DNA of 64,000 nucleotides from positions 1,302,001 to 1,366,000 of the forward strand of contig OZ241366.1 in assembly GCA_965199905.1 (NCBI GenBank). Reading direction: 5' to 3'. Both the position numbers and the translations under genes were made by a program. The notes beneath the pieces were generated by a model. That model did no database searches and was not told the DNA's origin. It saw nothing but the letters and a program-made list of their open reading frames with translations. Source of the stretch: Ilyomonas sp965199905. Its GTDB lineage: Bacteria > Bacteroidota > Bacteroidia > Chitinophagales > Chitinophagaceae. Below, piece after piece: positions 34,383-43,047 of the stretch (position 1 is its first letter; each line of letters opens with the position of its first letter).

Positions 34383-36635
34383 TTATTCCGCAATCTTTTC
34401 CAGTATCCTCACCTCATCTACCGTTGCGGTACTGATCATTTCAAACTGATCGCTGATGGTTTTTAAATCAGATAATGTTCTTCTTACCGGCGTTTCCATT
34501 TCACTTTTCCCGGCTTCAATTTCATGCCTTCTTTGCTGCAGCAATTCCTGTATTCGCGGGCTGTTTGCCGTTACAGGTTTTATTTGCGAAGCCATGGTTG
34601 TTTGATGATGCTGCAATACATTTTCTGCAATTTCAAAGTGCTGGTCAATCTGGTTGATTAAAGGCTGAAAATCCTGCGACACATATTTGCCCTCTGCACG
34701 CTGTGCATAATACGACAGCGAAGCAATATTGGAAGAAAGCAAATGATTGGTTGCTACAAACTGGTGATAATGTGAAAGCTTTTCGCTGTCGTTTTTTGGC
34801 TCACTTAACATGCGTTGAAATGTATCTGACAAATTTGCCAGCGCCACAAAAGCGTTCTTCCGGTGAAGCCTGAACGTGGTTGCATTGGCCGGTTGACCCA
34901 AAAACGATTGGGCAACCGTATTAAAGTATTGCCGGTTGGCAACCAGCGCTTTTGCAATGTCATCATCAATGCGCTGGTGTTCCCAATTGGGTAACAAAAA
35001 GAGGGCAGCCAGCCAGGCGATGGCAGAACCGATCAAAGTATCCAGCACACGATCGTTTAACGCGTGCTGAAAACCAGCCGAACTTAAAAAACTGAAACTG
35101 ATAAGAACATACAATGTAATGCCCGCACTGCTAATGAAGTAATTGACTTTTAAAAAGCTGAAAGATACCACCATAGTGCCTGTTGTAAGTATGAACAGAA
35201 CAGTTGCATCATGAATAAAATATAAAATGCCGAAGCCGAGAACGGCACCTGTAATGGTTCCCAGCAAACGGTGAATATTCCGCTTGCGGGTTATGCTGTA
35301 AGCAGGTTTAATGATAACGGCAATGGTAAGCAATATCCAATAGCTATGACCTATTGAATAGTTGTGCACGACCGGAAAAAAGAAAGATACAGAATATCCT
35401 GCCAGCAACGCAACCGTTAGCCTTACCGCGTGCCGGAACGAAGACGACTTAATGCTGATATTGGTTAGCAAAAGGCGTGGATCTATTTCGTTATGTGATA
35501 TAAACTGCGCAAGATCAATATCCGGCTTCTCTCCTTTCGCTGTTTTGGCATCGAAATAACTGCTTACCCGTAAACGTTTAATTCGTTCCGTTACATCCTG
35601 CAGGCTGTAAAGTATTTGCCGCAAAATAATAAAATCTTCTACCGTGTTTTCGTTCAGCCTTTTAGTGCGCAGTTCTAAAAAAGCATCCATACTTTCCTGC
35701 TGCAGAGCATCCAGATTCCGATTACCCTTCGCCCCAAAATTGCTTTGTAATGCCAATCCTATATCGTGCAATTCACCCGACAATTCGAATAACTGCTTTT
35801 CGATTACAGCAAGAAAACCGCTATCGCTAAATTTTTGATGAAGCTGGTTATAATCAAATTGCGATGTCATAATTCGTTCCATCAGGTCAATGCTATCAAG
35901 AAACATAGACATCAGCACACGTCCTTTTACGGTTGACTCCTGCACAATGCTGCGCGTTTTAAACAGCATTTCCCGAAGGTCATCTTGTGTTTGCCTGATT
36001 GTAACCTGAAATTGAATTAGTTCGTCACTTAACGAATCATATTGCGGAGCCGGCGCATAGAAGCTGCCTTTTACGTGCAGGTAATCTGCAATCTGGATAA
36101 GGCATTCTCCCATCACCTGCTCCATCAACTTGTAAGGGCGAATGGCATACACAAGCAAACTCAATATCAGGTAACCTACACCGCCCGCCGCAAAAAGCAA
36201 TGCTTCGTGCAACGCCGTTCCATTGGCAAGGATATGACCATCAATGTTGAAAATAAAAACGATTAATGCATTCAGCCCGATAGAAGCTGCGCGTGTGCCA
36301 TACACGGAAATGAGGGAAAGAAACATTCCGAAGAAGATAATGGCAGCAATAACAAGTGGTGTATAATTGTGCAATGCACCGGCAATCAGGATTATAAAAA
36401 AATTAAAACCGATTGAAATCAGCAAACTGTTTCTCCGGTGATGTATAGGTCCGGCACTATCCGTTAACCCTGTAAACACTGCGCCCAGCGGGAGTGCAAT
36501 GGCACTTTGCAATAAACCGGATTGATACAGAACAAATGCAGGAATTAATGCAGCCACCGTAAGCCTGACACTTGTGTACAGGTTCTGACTACTTAGGTAT
36601 TTATGGAGCTTTCGCGCTGATTCTGATGCTGTCAT
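34383..36635 (-). CDS. FUSC family inner-membrane protein (YccS/YhfK-like)
   Basis: A 750-residue protein with two membrane blocks of about six spans each (residues 20-165 and 400-530), each followed by a cytoplasmic helical region, the architecture of the fusaric-acid-resistance/aromatic-acid exporter superfamily, especially the YccS/YhfK branch. The first block starts VRLTVAALIPAFVLYQSGL and the second HAVRLTVALLAGYSVSFF, which shows the internal duplication. The family is linked to efflux of aromatic carboxylic acids, but no partner membrane-fusion gene is adjacent, so the substrate is unknown. It is convergent with the small acidic genes and divergent from the 80-residue gene. Confidence 0.88.
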   Translation of the reverse strand: MTASESARKLHKYLSSQNLYTSVRLTVAALIPAFVLYQSGLLQSAIALPLGAVFTGLTDSAGPIHHRRNSLLISIGFNFFIILIAGALHNYTPLVIAAIIFFGMFLSLISVYGTRAASIGLNALIVFIFNIDGHILANGTALHEALLFAAGGVGYLILSLLVYAIRPYKLMEQVMGECLIQIADYLHVKGSFYAPAPQYDSLSDELIQFQVTIRQTQDDLREMLFKTRSIVQESTVKGRVLMSMFLDSIDLMERIMTSQFDYNQLHQKFSDSGFLAVIEKQLFELSGELHDIGLALQSNFGAKGNRNLDALQQESMDAFLELRTKRLNENTVEDFIILRQILYSLQDVTERIKRLRVSSYFDAKTAKGEKPDIDLAQFISHNEIDPRLLLTNISIKSSSFRHAVRLTVALLAGYSVSFFFPVVHNYSIGHSYWILLTIAVIIKPAYSITRKRNIHRLLGTITGAVLGFGILYFIHDATVLFILTTGTMVVSFSFLKVNYFISSAGITLYVLISFSFLSSAGFQHALNDRVLDTLIGSAIAWLAALFLLPNWEHQRIDDDIAKALVANRQYFNTVAQSFLGQPANATTFRLHRKNAFVALANLSDTFQRMLSEPKNDSEKLSHYHQFVATNHLLSSNIASLSYYAQRAEGKYVSQDFQPLINQIDQHFEIAENVLQHHQTTMASQIKPVTANSPRIQELLQQRRHEIEAGKSEMETPVRRTLSDLKTISDQFEMISTATVDEVRILEKIAE

Positions 36636-36732
36636 ACCGGCATTGCAAACATAAGATTCTGTCTTTTTTTCTCCTATTACTTAAGAATTAATTAAAATAA
36701 CAGACAGGTTTTCCACCCTTTAAACGGCAACA

Positions 36733-36740
36733 TATATTTG
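36733..36740 (+). promoter_or_regulatory. Promoter of the 80-residue gene (TATATTTG)
   Basis: An exact TAnnTTTG match with a TTTT at the -33 position 20 bp upstream, one mismatch from the TTTG consensus. It is 39 bp before the ATG at 36780. Confidence 0.6.
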
Positions 36741-36779
36741 GTATCAATTTAGCATTCTTTACTTTTAAATGCAAGAAAC

Positions 36780-37022
36780 ATGGAAAGGGAGCTGATACTT
36801 TTAAAACCCAGGGACAGCCAGTTGAGCCAGGAAGATATAGAAATAGAAAAAGAGAATATGAAGAAAATCTTCCCTTACGTTGAGTCCTTTAATGCCTTTA
36901 TGATAACAAACGAAGTTCTTGATATTGTAGAACACAAAAAAGTGACAGGTCGCCACCGCTTGCTGAAAGCTTTTTGCGGAGAAAAATCAGAACACGAGCT
37001 TTTTATCATTTGTAATAATTAA
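36780..37022 (+). CDS. Hypothetical protein, 80 residues
   Basis: A small soluble protein starting MERELILLKPRDSQLSQEDI, with a charged helical middle (IEIEKENMKKIFPYVESF) and a compact C-terminal half ending HELFIICNN. It stands alone with a consensus-type promoter at 36733 and a perfect-stem terminator 3 bp after the stop, so it is very likely a real expressed gene. I do not recognise a family, and there are no cysteines or motifs suggesting an enzyme. Context (FUSC on one side, panC on the other) gives no clue. Confidence 0.8.
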   Translation: MERELILLKPRDSQLSQEDIEIEKENMKKIFPYVESFNAFMITNEVLDIVEHKKVTGRHRLLKAFCGEKSEHELFIICNN

Positions 37023-37024
37023 GT

Positions 37025-37057
37025 AAAAGCGCAGAAATTCATTCTGCGCTTTTTTAT
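37025..37057 (+). terminator. Rho-independent terminator after the 80-residue gene
   Basis: AAAAGCGCAGAA (37025-37036), loop ATTCA, TTCTGCGCTTTT (37042-37053) and further T. A perfect 12-bp stem. Confidence 0.93.
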
Positions 37058-37166
37058 TGCTGCCATTCGCTTTGCCTGCCGCACCCAAATTTCCCAGCTA
37101 CATTTATTTTGCGCAAATCATAATGCTTTTGTGATGTGACGCCTTTTCCTTCTTTTTGCAAAGCCG

Positions 37167-38012
37167 ATGATTTTATATAAACATAAGCAGGATATCCAGG
37201 CAAAAATTGCTTCTCTGAAAAACGAAGGTAAAACCATTGGTTTTGTGCCAACAATGGGCGCTTTACACGAAGGACATTTATTGTTGATAGAAGCCAGCCG
37301 GAAAATAATGGATGTAACGATCTGCAGCATTTTTGTAAACCCAACGCAATTCAACGATCCAAAGGATTTTGAAAAATACCCGGTTACCATTGAAGCAGAT
37401 ATATTAAGATTAACTGAGGCAGGTACGGGCATTTTATTTCTGCCTTCCGTTTCCGAAATGTATCCGGAAGGCACGGCTGCATTACAACATTACGACCTTG
37501 GACAATTGGAAACGGTTTTAGAAGGCGCCTATCGTCCCGGTCATTTCCAGGGTGTTTGCAACGTAGTGCACCGCCTGTTCTCCATTATAAATCCTGATAA
37601 AGCTTTCTTTGGACAAAAAGATTACCAGCAATGTATGGTCATTCAAAAATTGGTAGCGCTGGAAAATTTACCGATTGAAATTGTAGTCTATCCAACCGTA
37701 AGAGAAAAAAGCGGACTTGCCATGAGCAGCCGGAACATGCGACTATCTTCCGAAGGCAAAGAAAAAGCAATTATTATCTATCGGTCGCTGTTATTCATAA
37801 AAGAAAATCAGAAAAAATTCAGCACGGAAAATTTACAAAAAAAAGCATCGCAAATGTTATTGGAGTCAGGCTTTGAAAAGATAGATTATGTTTCTATCTG
37901 CAATGCGAAAACATTGCAACCGCTGCAGGAAATCAACGACAAAGAGAAAGCTGTTGCTCTTGCAGCAGCTTACCTGGATGGCGTTCGCCTGATTGATAAT
38001 ATGCTTTTGTAA
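37167..38012 (+). CDS. panC: pantothenate synthetase PanC
   Basis: Joins pantoate and beta-alanine with ATP to make pantothenate, the coenzyme A precursor. The 281-residue length is typical of this cytosolic class I adenylate-forming enzyme. It carries the HIGH-like motif in FVPTMGALHEGH (28-39), IFVNPTQFNDPKDFEKYP (residues about 56-73) for pantoate binding, GQKDYQQ, and the KMSKS-like SGLAMSSRNMRL near 180-191. No panB or panD gene is adjacent; in many Bacteroidota panC is next to panD. It is convergent with the GH97 gene, 30 bp away. Confidence 0.97.
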   Translation: MILYKHKQDIQAKIASLKNEGKTIGFVPTMGALHEGHLLLIEASRKIMDVTICSIFVNPTQFNDPKDFEKYPVTIEADILRLTEAGTGILFLPSVSEMYPEGTAALQHYDLGQLETVLEGAYRPGHFQGVCNVVHRLFSIINPDKAFFGQKDYQQCMVIQKLVALENLPIEIVVYPTVREKSGLAMSSRNMRLSSEGKEKAIIIYRSLLFIKENQKKFSTENLQKKASQMLLESGFEKIDYVSICNAKTLQPLQEINDKEKAVALAAAYLDGVRLIDNMLL

Positions 38013-38042
38013 CTGCTTATATCCAAAGCCCGGATGATAATT

Positions 38043-40010
38043 TTATTTTTTAGATGAAATCTTCATCACTTCACCACCGCCGCTGGCAATATGCAGCGAA
38101 ATAACGTCTGTATCACTAACTTCTTTTTGTTGTTTATTAAGATGATTTGGTTCTTGATCAACATCGTTTGCATCGCTATAAATAGTTGCACTATAAGTTC
38201 CTTTTTGTAAAAAACTTAAGGGCACTTTTATATCCCGCGCTTCGTGGTTTGTGATGGTTCCCACATACCAATTGGCGCCTTTTCTGCGCGCGATGGTAAT
38301 GTATTCATTCACGTTTGCATCCAGCACTTTTGTTTCATCCCAGGTGGTTGGTACTTCTTTTAAAAATTCAAAACCATCCTGTCCTTCATAAGCTTCCGGG
38401 TAATCGCACGCCATTCCTAAATTCGTTTCCAGCACTAAGTACATGGCAAGCATGTGGCAGCGGGTTCCCAACACCACAGGACGCGTGTACTGTGCCCTGA
38501 ACTTTGACTGCGGCACCGCTCTGAAACCACCAAGATGATAATCTGAAGCACCGGCTAATCCGCGTGTGAATGGCATTGTAATATCATGGTCCGGCGATAT
38601 GCCTTCATTGTCCCATTTGTCTACTTCGTAATTGCGGGTTCCTTCACGTGTAAGCTCGTTCGGATAAGTTCGACTTAAGCCAGTTGGTTTAAAAGAGCCA
38701 TGAAACTCGATGAGCAGGTGATGCTGTGCAGCTTTTTGCAAAATTTCTTCCTGCATGTTTACCATTCGCTGATCATCCCTGTCCATAAAATCGACCATCA
38801 TTCCATTGAGCCCCCATTTTTCAAACAAAGCAAAAGCCGTATCCAGCTTCGGATACAGCGCATAAAAATGAACCCAGACACGAACATCAACACCTTTGCT
38901 ATGCGCGTAATCGCATATCTCTTTCATATCAAGCCCGGGTACAGGTTTGGTAACATCAGCATGCGGACCTGGCTGAAAACCAACTCCATCATCTGTGTAC
39001 CATTGATGCAAACCGTATTCAACAACTGTATGAGAGCCAATGCCATTTCTTGCGCAGAAATCGATATAATATTGATTGGTAACGAAATTATTTCCGGGCG
39101 CATTTATCGTATCAGGAACAACATTGCCATTCCACCAGGGAAAAGTTGTAGTGCCGGGTTTCAGCCATGACCAATCTTTATTAGTAACGCCTGGCTCATT
39201 CAATGTTGTGATGATATTGCTTTCTATCAAAGCGCCTACTCTGTCGCTGATGAGCATAACACGCCACGGTGTTTTATGTGGCAAATCCGCCTTTACTTTC
39301 ACTTCGCTTTGGCCTGGTAACGGCGATAATTTACTAACCAATATACCGTTCTTTTTGCTTAGGTACATGCCTGCATAATCGCGAAGAGCTGCCTCCGTAA
39401 TTGCCATATTAATGCCGCCGGAAAATTCAAATAACGCAGGCATATCCAGCAACGTATCGGTCGCTATTTTACTTAATGGCAATGTTTGATAAATGCCTTC
39501 GTGCGATGATGTATAATTACTAAACATTAACGTGTGAACAGTAGGATCGCCATTCAGTCGGAAGCTTGTGTTTTCATTAAGCAAAGTGTAAGATGACCAG
39601 CCATTCTGCGCCGGAAATTCATACCGGAAAGCAATGCCATCATTAAAAGCCCGCACCCGGATATTGATATGCTTTCCTGATGGTTCAAACAATGGAATCA
39701 ATACTTCTATATAATGTGATTTCACATGACTGGCTTTGCCCGTCAATAAATCATATTCGTCTGTTGTATCCCTAAATACAGGCTTTCCTGACCGGATATT
39801 TTTTGTAAAAGACTGATCGGCAAAAACAAGTGAAAGAGGCGAATTTTCAATGAGAGATTGATGCCTGTAACGAACACTGTAAACGGGGCTTGGTTGCACA
39901 GCGCTGAAAATAAATTCCAACTGTTTATCCGGCGAAGAAAGGATTACGCTTTTTTGAGCGAACAGAATAACGGGAATAATAAATACAGGCAAAAAAAGCA
40001 ACCATTTCAT
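38043..40010 (-). CDS. glycoside hydrolase family 97 protein (SusB-like)
   Basis: A 655-residue exported glycosidase. The signal peptide is MKWLLFLPVFIIPVILFAQ. The three-domain GH97 build is visible: an N-terminal beta-sandwich (about 20-290), a TIM barrel (about 295-580) with WWNGNVV, EYGLHQWYTDDGVGFQPGPH, MMVDFMDRDDQ and LIEFHGSFKPTGLSRTYPN, and a C-terminal beta-sandwich. Family members cleave alpha-glucosidic or alpha-galactosidic bonds, with inverting and retaining branches. The Asp-rich VDFMD segment (about residues 405-410) may hold the nucleophile of a retaining branch, but I cannot settle this by eye. It is not next to susC/susD genes, so it is outside a polysaccharide utilisation locus. 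Confidence 0.92.
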   Translation of the reverse strand: MKWLLFLPVFIIPVILFAQKSVILSSPDKQLEFIFSAVQPSPVYSVRYRHQSLIENSPLSLVFADQSFTKNIRSGKPVFRDTTDEYDLLTGKASHVKSHYIEVLIPLFEPSGKHINIRVRAFNDGIAFRYEFPAQNGWSSYTLLNENTSFRLNGDPTVHTLMFSNYTSSHEGIYQTLPLSKIATDTLLDMPALFEFSGGINMAITEAALRDYAGMYLSKKNGILVSKLSPLPGQSEVKVKADLPHKTPWRVMLISDRVGALIESNIITTLNEPGVTNKDWSWLKPGTTTFPWWNGNVVPDTINAPGNNFVTNQYYIDFCARNGIGSHTVVEYGLHQWYTDDGVGFQPGPHADVTKPVPGLDMKEICDYAHSKGVDVRVWVHFYALYPKLDTAFALFEKWGLNGMMVDFMDRDDQRMVNMQEEILQKAAQHHLLIEFHGSFKPTGLSRTYPNELTREGTRNYEVDKWDNEGISPDHDITMPFTRGLAGASDYHLGGFRAVPQSKFRAQYTRPVVLGTRCHMLAMYLVLETNLGMACDYPEAYEGQDGFEFLKEVPTTWDETKVLDANVNEYITIARRKGANWYVGTITNHEARDIKVPLSFLQKGTYSATIYSDANDVDQEPNHLNKQQKEVSDTDVISLHIASGGGEVMKISSKK

Positions 40011-40080
40011 ACGCAGGATTTCTGCATAAAGATATTGTGTCTTTTGTTTTGCCCGACAGTATTACGGATTATTACAGAAT

Positions 40081-40108
40081 AAAAAAGCTGAACAAAATGT
40101 CCAGCTTT
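40081..40108 (-). terminator. Terminator after the small envelope protein gene
   Basis: On the minus strand AAAGCTG and CAGCTTT (40102-40108 and 40084-40090) pair around an 11-nt loop and run into a U tract (A run at 40081-40086 on the plus strand). Confidence 0.75.
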
Positions 40109-40132
40109 CTATAGAAGAATTGAAAGTATTTT

Positions 40133-40462
40133 TTATAAAATAATAATCAGCACAAGGATAATAATTATGATGCCGGCTAACGAAATATAAATGCCGCCGT
40201 TACCAAGGGCTTTTGCTTCCGCATTCATATTGCGCAATTCGTGGCGAAGCGCTTTGCGGTCTTCGCCTGACAAGTTTGATTTGTCCATTGCCTGTATTTC
40301 CTCAACGCGCGCTTTGATTTCTGTAACACGTGTTTCTTTTTGTTCAGTGGTCATGGTCGCAACACGTTGCTGGATCGCTCTTTTATCATTTTTGGCAAAA
40401 GATGGCAGGCTTGCAAAAGAAGCTAACACTAACAAAGCAATAACAACAAGTTTGCGTTTCAT
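40133..40462 (-). CDS. Small exported protein with C-terminal membrane helix
   Basis: A 109-residue protein starting at the ATG at about 40462 (MKRKLVVIALLVLASFASLP, a signal peptide with SFA-K cleavage). A longer reading from a TTG at 40558 adds a non-native N-terminus. The middle is a charged helix (KRAIQQRVATMTTEQKETRV, then VEEIQAMDKSNLSGEDRKAL) that may form a coiled coil. The end is GGIYISLAGIIIIILVLIIIL, an unusually isoleucine-rich membrane anchor reaching the C-terminus. Similar short proteins occur in Bacteroidota without known function. Stand-alone gene with a terminator before the GH97 gene. Confidence 0.78.
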   Translation of the reverse strand: MKRKLVVIALLVLASFASLPSFAKNDKRAIQQRVATMTTEQKETRVTEIKARVEEIQAMDKSNLSGEDRKALRHELRNMNAEAKALGNGGIYISLAGIIIIILVLIIIL

Positions 40463-41067
40463 GATTATGTAATTATTAAGTGTGAAGAAAACTTTAAAAA
40501 ACGAAACAAAAATTTTTCCAAAAACTTCCTTCCGCCTTAAAAGAAGATTAACAAGCAAATGTTATCGGCAAAGTATGTATAAAAATATTTTCCGTTCCTA
40601 TTTCCTATTGCCAATGTTCAATTGTAAGCCTTAATATTTTTGCTTTCAATGTGCCAGCTTATCATCAACATTGGCCAGCTTATAACGAGCGCAAATCAAC
40701 AAAATTGCTTAAAGGAAAAGCTTTGTCAGAATTTATGACTCTTACCCATACTTTTCTTGTAGTAGAAAATGAAAAATAGCCTGTATTTAAATGAAGAGGC
40801 TGCCGGAAGAACCGATTGATGCAGCAACACTAAATGGCGCTTTTACTAAGCAGGTAGCAGATGAATGCGGAAGTATTACGGTTGGTAAAAAGCGAACCTG
40901 ATATTTATGAAGAACCTTTCTTCGCCCGCTTACATTCCATATTCGTTTGGAACGAATTTGATTAATAAGGTAATGGTTAACGGGAGGTTTTTGGAGTAAA
41001 TTCATTGATAATTTGCAGCGAAGACAGTCATAACTTAACAACCTGAAATCTTTTTTATTCACTTTAT
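40463..41067. other. Intergenic stretch with possible gene relics
   Basis: No intact gene. On the plus strand 40791-40901 encodes 36 residues starting MKRLPEEPIDAATLNGAFTK, and an overlapping frame from 40861 gives MNAEVLRLVKSEPDIYEEPF followed by 14 more residues to a stop. The switch between coding-like frames suggests a decayed gene, but the pieces are too short to name. The 96-residue minus-strand frame across the same DNA has no domain and is probably spurious. The repeat copy at 41068 follows. Confidence 0.4.
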
Positions 41068-41173
41068 AAAAGCCCAATCATTGCCCTGAACGTTTATGAG
41101 AGGATGCTTGTTGCTTCGACACGCAAGAATCACAACAGCCGATCACAAAAGTGACGAACGATGGTCACCAAAA
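41068..41173 (-). repeat. Full copy of the 107-bp intergenic element (plsC copy)
   Basis: In gene-sense direction (minus) it begins CTTTTGGTGACCATCGT, 78 bp after the acyltransferase stop, and ends GGGCAATGATTGGGCTTTT. The hairpin pairs GATTCTTG with CAAGCATC around GCGTGTCGAAGCAA, 7 of 8 positions paired. Confidence 0.85.
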
Positions 41174-41250
41174 GAAAAACACTTGCAATATCGGCGTGTA
41201 ATGTTTGGAAACTGGTAAGAATAGAATGATTACATAATGTCTGTAAAAAC

Positions 41251-42096
41251 TCAATACACATTCAGAGGCAAAGGATACGTATTGTAACGCCGCAGAGCTT
41301 CTTCCATAATAGAATGCACTTTATCACGCAGTGGTTTTACATCGCGCATTGTTAAGCCTTCCACGCTTATTTCGGGTAAATAAACACAACGGCATTTGCC
41401 GGGCGTTAGTTCGAGAAAGCCACGGTAATGCATACGGCGATGGGTGTCGAGAAAAAGAACAGGTTTTATAGGCGTTCCGGTTTCGATGGCGACACGAAAA
41501 GCGCCGTCATAAAAAGCTTTCAGCGGCTCGCGTGTTTCGTTAAAAGTGCCTTCGGGAAAGATGAAGATGGATATGTATTTGTAAATGGCTGCCTTAAGCG
41601 CACGTACGCTCTGGGCGCGGCGCTCGGGGCTGCTTCTGTCAACCACAATAACTGCCATGCGATAGATGATGCCGAACACAGGATACTTAACCATTTCGTA
41701 CTTGCCAAGTATGCGCATGGGCTGATGAATAATACGAACAGAAGCCGGTATATCCATGTACGAAATATGGTTGGCTACAAAAATGTATTGCTTCGAAGTA
41801 TCGTATGGCGATTCGTAAATTTCGCTATGCCGGATGCCGGTGAGAAAGTACCAGGCAATTGACCAATACCTACAAACGATGTACACATAATTGCCTCCCT
41901 TAACACTTCCAAACAGAGGAGAAAACAGAACCGCTGCCAGTGTGATGAACATAGTTACAATAAAACAGAAAAGCGCATAAATACTGTATAGAATCTGCAG
42001 CATGCGAAGCAATGGATTACGTGGCGGATACACAGGTTTCGGAGCAGTTTCTTCCCCAGATGATGATACTTTTTGAGATGATTGTTCAGGCTGCAT
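41251..42096 (-). CDS. 1-acyl-sn-glycerol-3-phosphate acyltransferase (PlsC-like)
   Basis: Transfers an acyl chain to lysophosphatidic acid or a related lysophospholipid in the inner membrane. The 281-residue protein has a polar N-terminus, a long hydrophobic segment at about 30-60, and the LPLAT motifs: NHISYMDIP with the catalytic His-Asp pair (HxxxxD, near 108-114), and FPEGTFNE (near 177-184) for glycerophosphate binding. DRSSPERRAQ lies between them. The substrate could be phosphatidate precursors or an ornithine lipid, which Bacteroidota also make. Monocistronic, with a full intergenic repeat element 3' of it. Confidence 0.9.
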   Translation of the reverse strand: MQPEQSSQKVSSSGEETAPKPVYPPRNPLLRMLQILYSIYALFCFIVTMFITLAAVLFSPLFGSVKGGNYVYIVCRYWSIAWYFLTGIRHSEIYESPYDTSKQYIFVANHISYMDIPASVRIIHQPMRILGKYEMVKYPVFGIIYRMAVIVVDRSSPERRAQSVRALKAAIYKYISIFIFPEGTFNETREPLKAFYDGAFRVAIETGTPIKPVLFLDTHRRMHYRGFLELTPGKCRCVYLPEISVEGLTMRDVKPLRDKVHSIMEEALRRYNTYPLPLNVY

Positions 42097-42283
42097 ACTT
42101 GCTTTGTAAATGGATATGGCAACAGTACGAAAAATTATAGTAAAGCGACGTTGCTATCCATTACTCTAAATATTTATCAGATATTTCATCGTGACGAAAC
42201 AGGGAATTGATATGATGTAAAACAAGGGTTAAGATTTATGAATTAACTTGTCTGTGTAGCGCCTCTTTATTCATATTTGCAAT

Positions 42284-42967
42284 ATGAAGTTGGGGCTGGC
42301 TGTAAATATTTGCGTAATGTTTCATTGTCTATGCACATTGTTTGCATTGCCGTCCTGTGCTGAACAGAAAAATCAGAATGCAGTTTTAATGACGGATACA
42401 AATATGAATGATGAGAATACAACCACCCGCAAAACAGCAGTTGCAACGTTTGGAAACGGCTGCTTCTGGTGTACAGAAGCATTTTTTCAAAGGGTAGATG
42501 GCGTGGAAAAAGTGGTAAGCGGTTACAGTGGTGGCAAAGCAATGAACCCATCTTACGAACAGGTTTGCACAGGTGCAACAGGATATGCGGAAGTGGTGCA
42601 GGTAACTTATGATCCTGCCAAAGTTTCTTTTGATGATCTGCTGGAAGTGTTTTGGAAAACGCATGATCCAACAACATTAAACCGGCAGGGCAATGATGTG
42701 GGAACACAATACAGAAGCGTTATTTTTTATCATAGCGATGAACAAAAACAAATAGCTGAACATTACAAGGAAGAGCTGAATAAAAGTGGTGCCTGGAATA
42801 AGCCGGTTGTTACCGCGATTGAGCCTTTTACTAATTTTTACGCAGCAGAAAATTATCACCAGAATTATTATAATAATAACCCGCGACAGATGTATTGCCA
42901 GTATGTGATACGTCCGAAACTGGAAAAGTTTGAGAAGGTGTTTAAAGAAACTATGAAAGTGCACTAA
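42284..42967 (+). CDS. msrA: peptide-methionine (S)-S-oxide reductase MsrA, lipoprotein form
   Basis: Reduces the S-epimer of methionine sulfoxide in oxidised proteins. The catalytic motif GCFWCTEAFF is present with Cys60 as the likely nucleophile, followed by GVEKVVSGYSGG, PTYEQV-like SYEQVCTGATGYAEVVQV and DVGTQYRSVIFY. The first 25 residues end in LPSC (Cys25), a lipobox, so the enzyme is probably a periplasm-facing lipoprotein that repairs envelope proteins; cytosolic MsrA lacks this. It is 227 residues in all. A terminator follows 8 bp after the stop. No msrB gene is adjacent. Confidence 0.95.
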   Translation: MKLGLAVNICVMFHCLCTLFALPSCAEQKNQNAVLMTDTNMNDENTTTRKTAVATFGNGCFWCTEAFFQRVDGVEKVVSGYSGGKAMNPSYEQVCTGATGYAEVVQVTYDPAKVSFDDLLEVFWKTHDPTTLNRQGNDVGTQYRSVIFYHSDEQKQIAEHYKEELNKSGAWNKPVVTAIEPFTNFYAAENYHQNYYNNNPRQMYCQYVIRPKLEKFEKVFKETMKVH

Positions 42968-42974
42968 GCGGCAG

Positions 42975-43007
42975 AAAAAGGGTAATCAGAAATGAGTACC
43001 CTTTTTT
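42975..43007 (+). terminator. Rho-independent terminator after msrA
   Basis: AAAAAGGGTA (42975-42984) pairs with TACCC plus T run (42997-43007) around a 12-nt loop. Confidence 0.88.
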
Positions 43008-43047
43008 ATTTGCTGACGTTTTGAAAACCGTATTTTACTTTTACCCT

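Noticed and set aside
40787..41077. 96-residue minus-strand frame running into the intergenic repeat element
   Set aside because: No domain, overlaps the repeat copy and the coding-like plus-strand segments; not supported.
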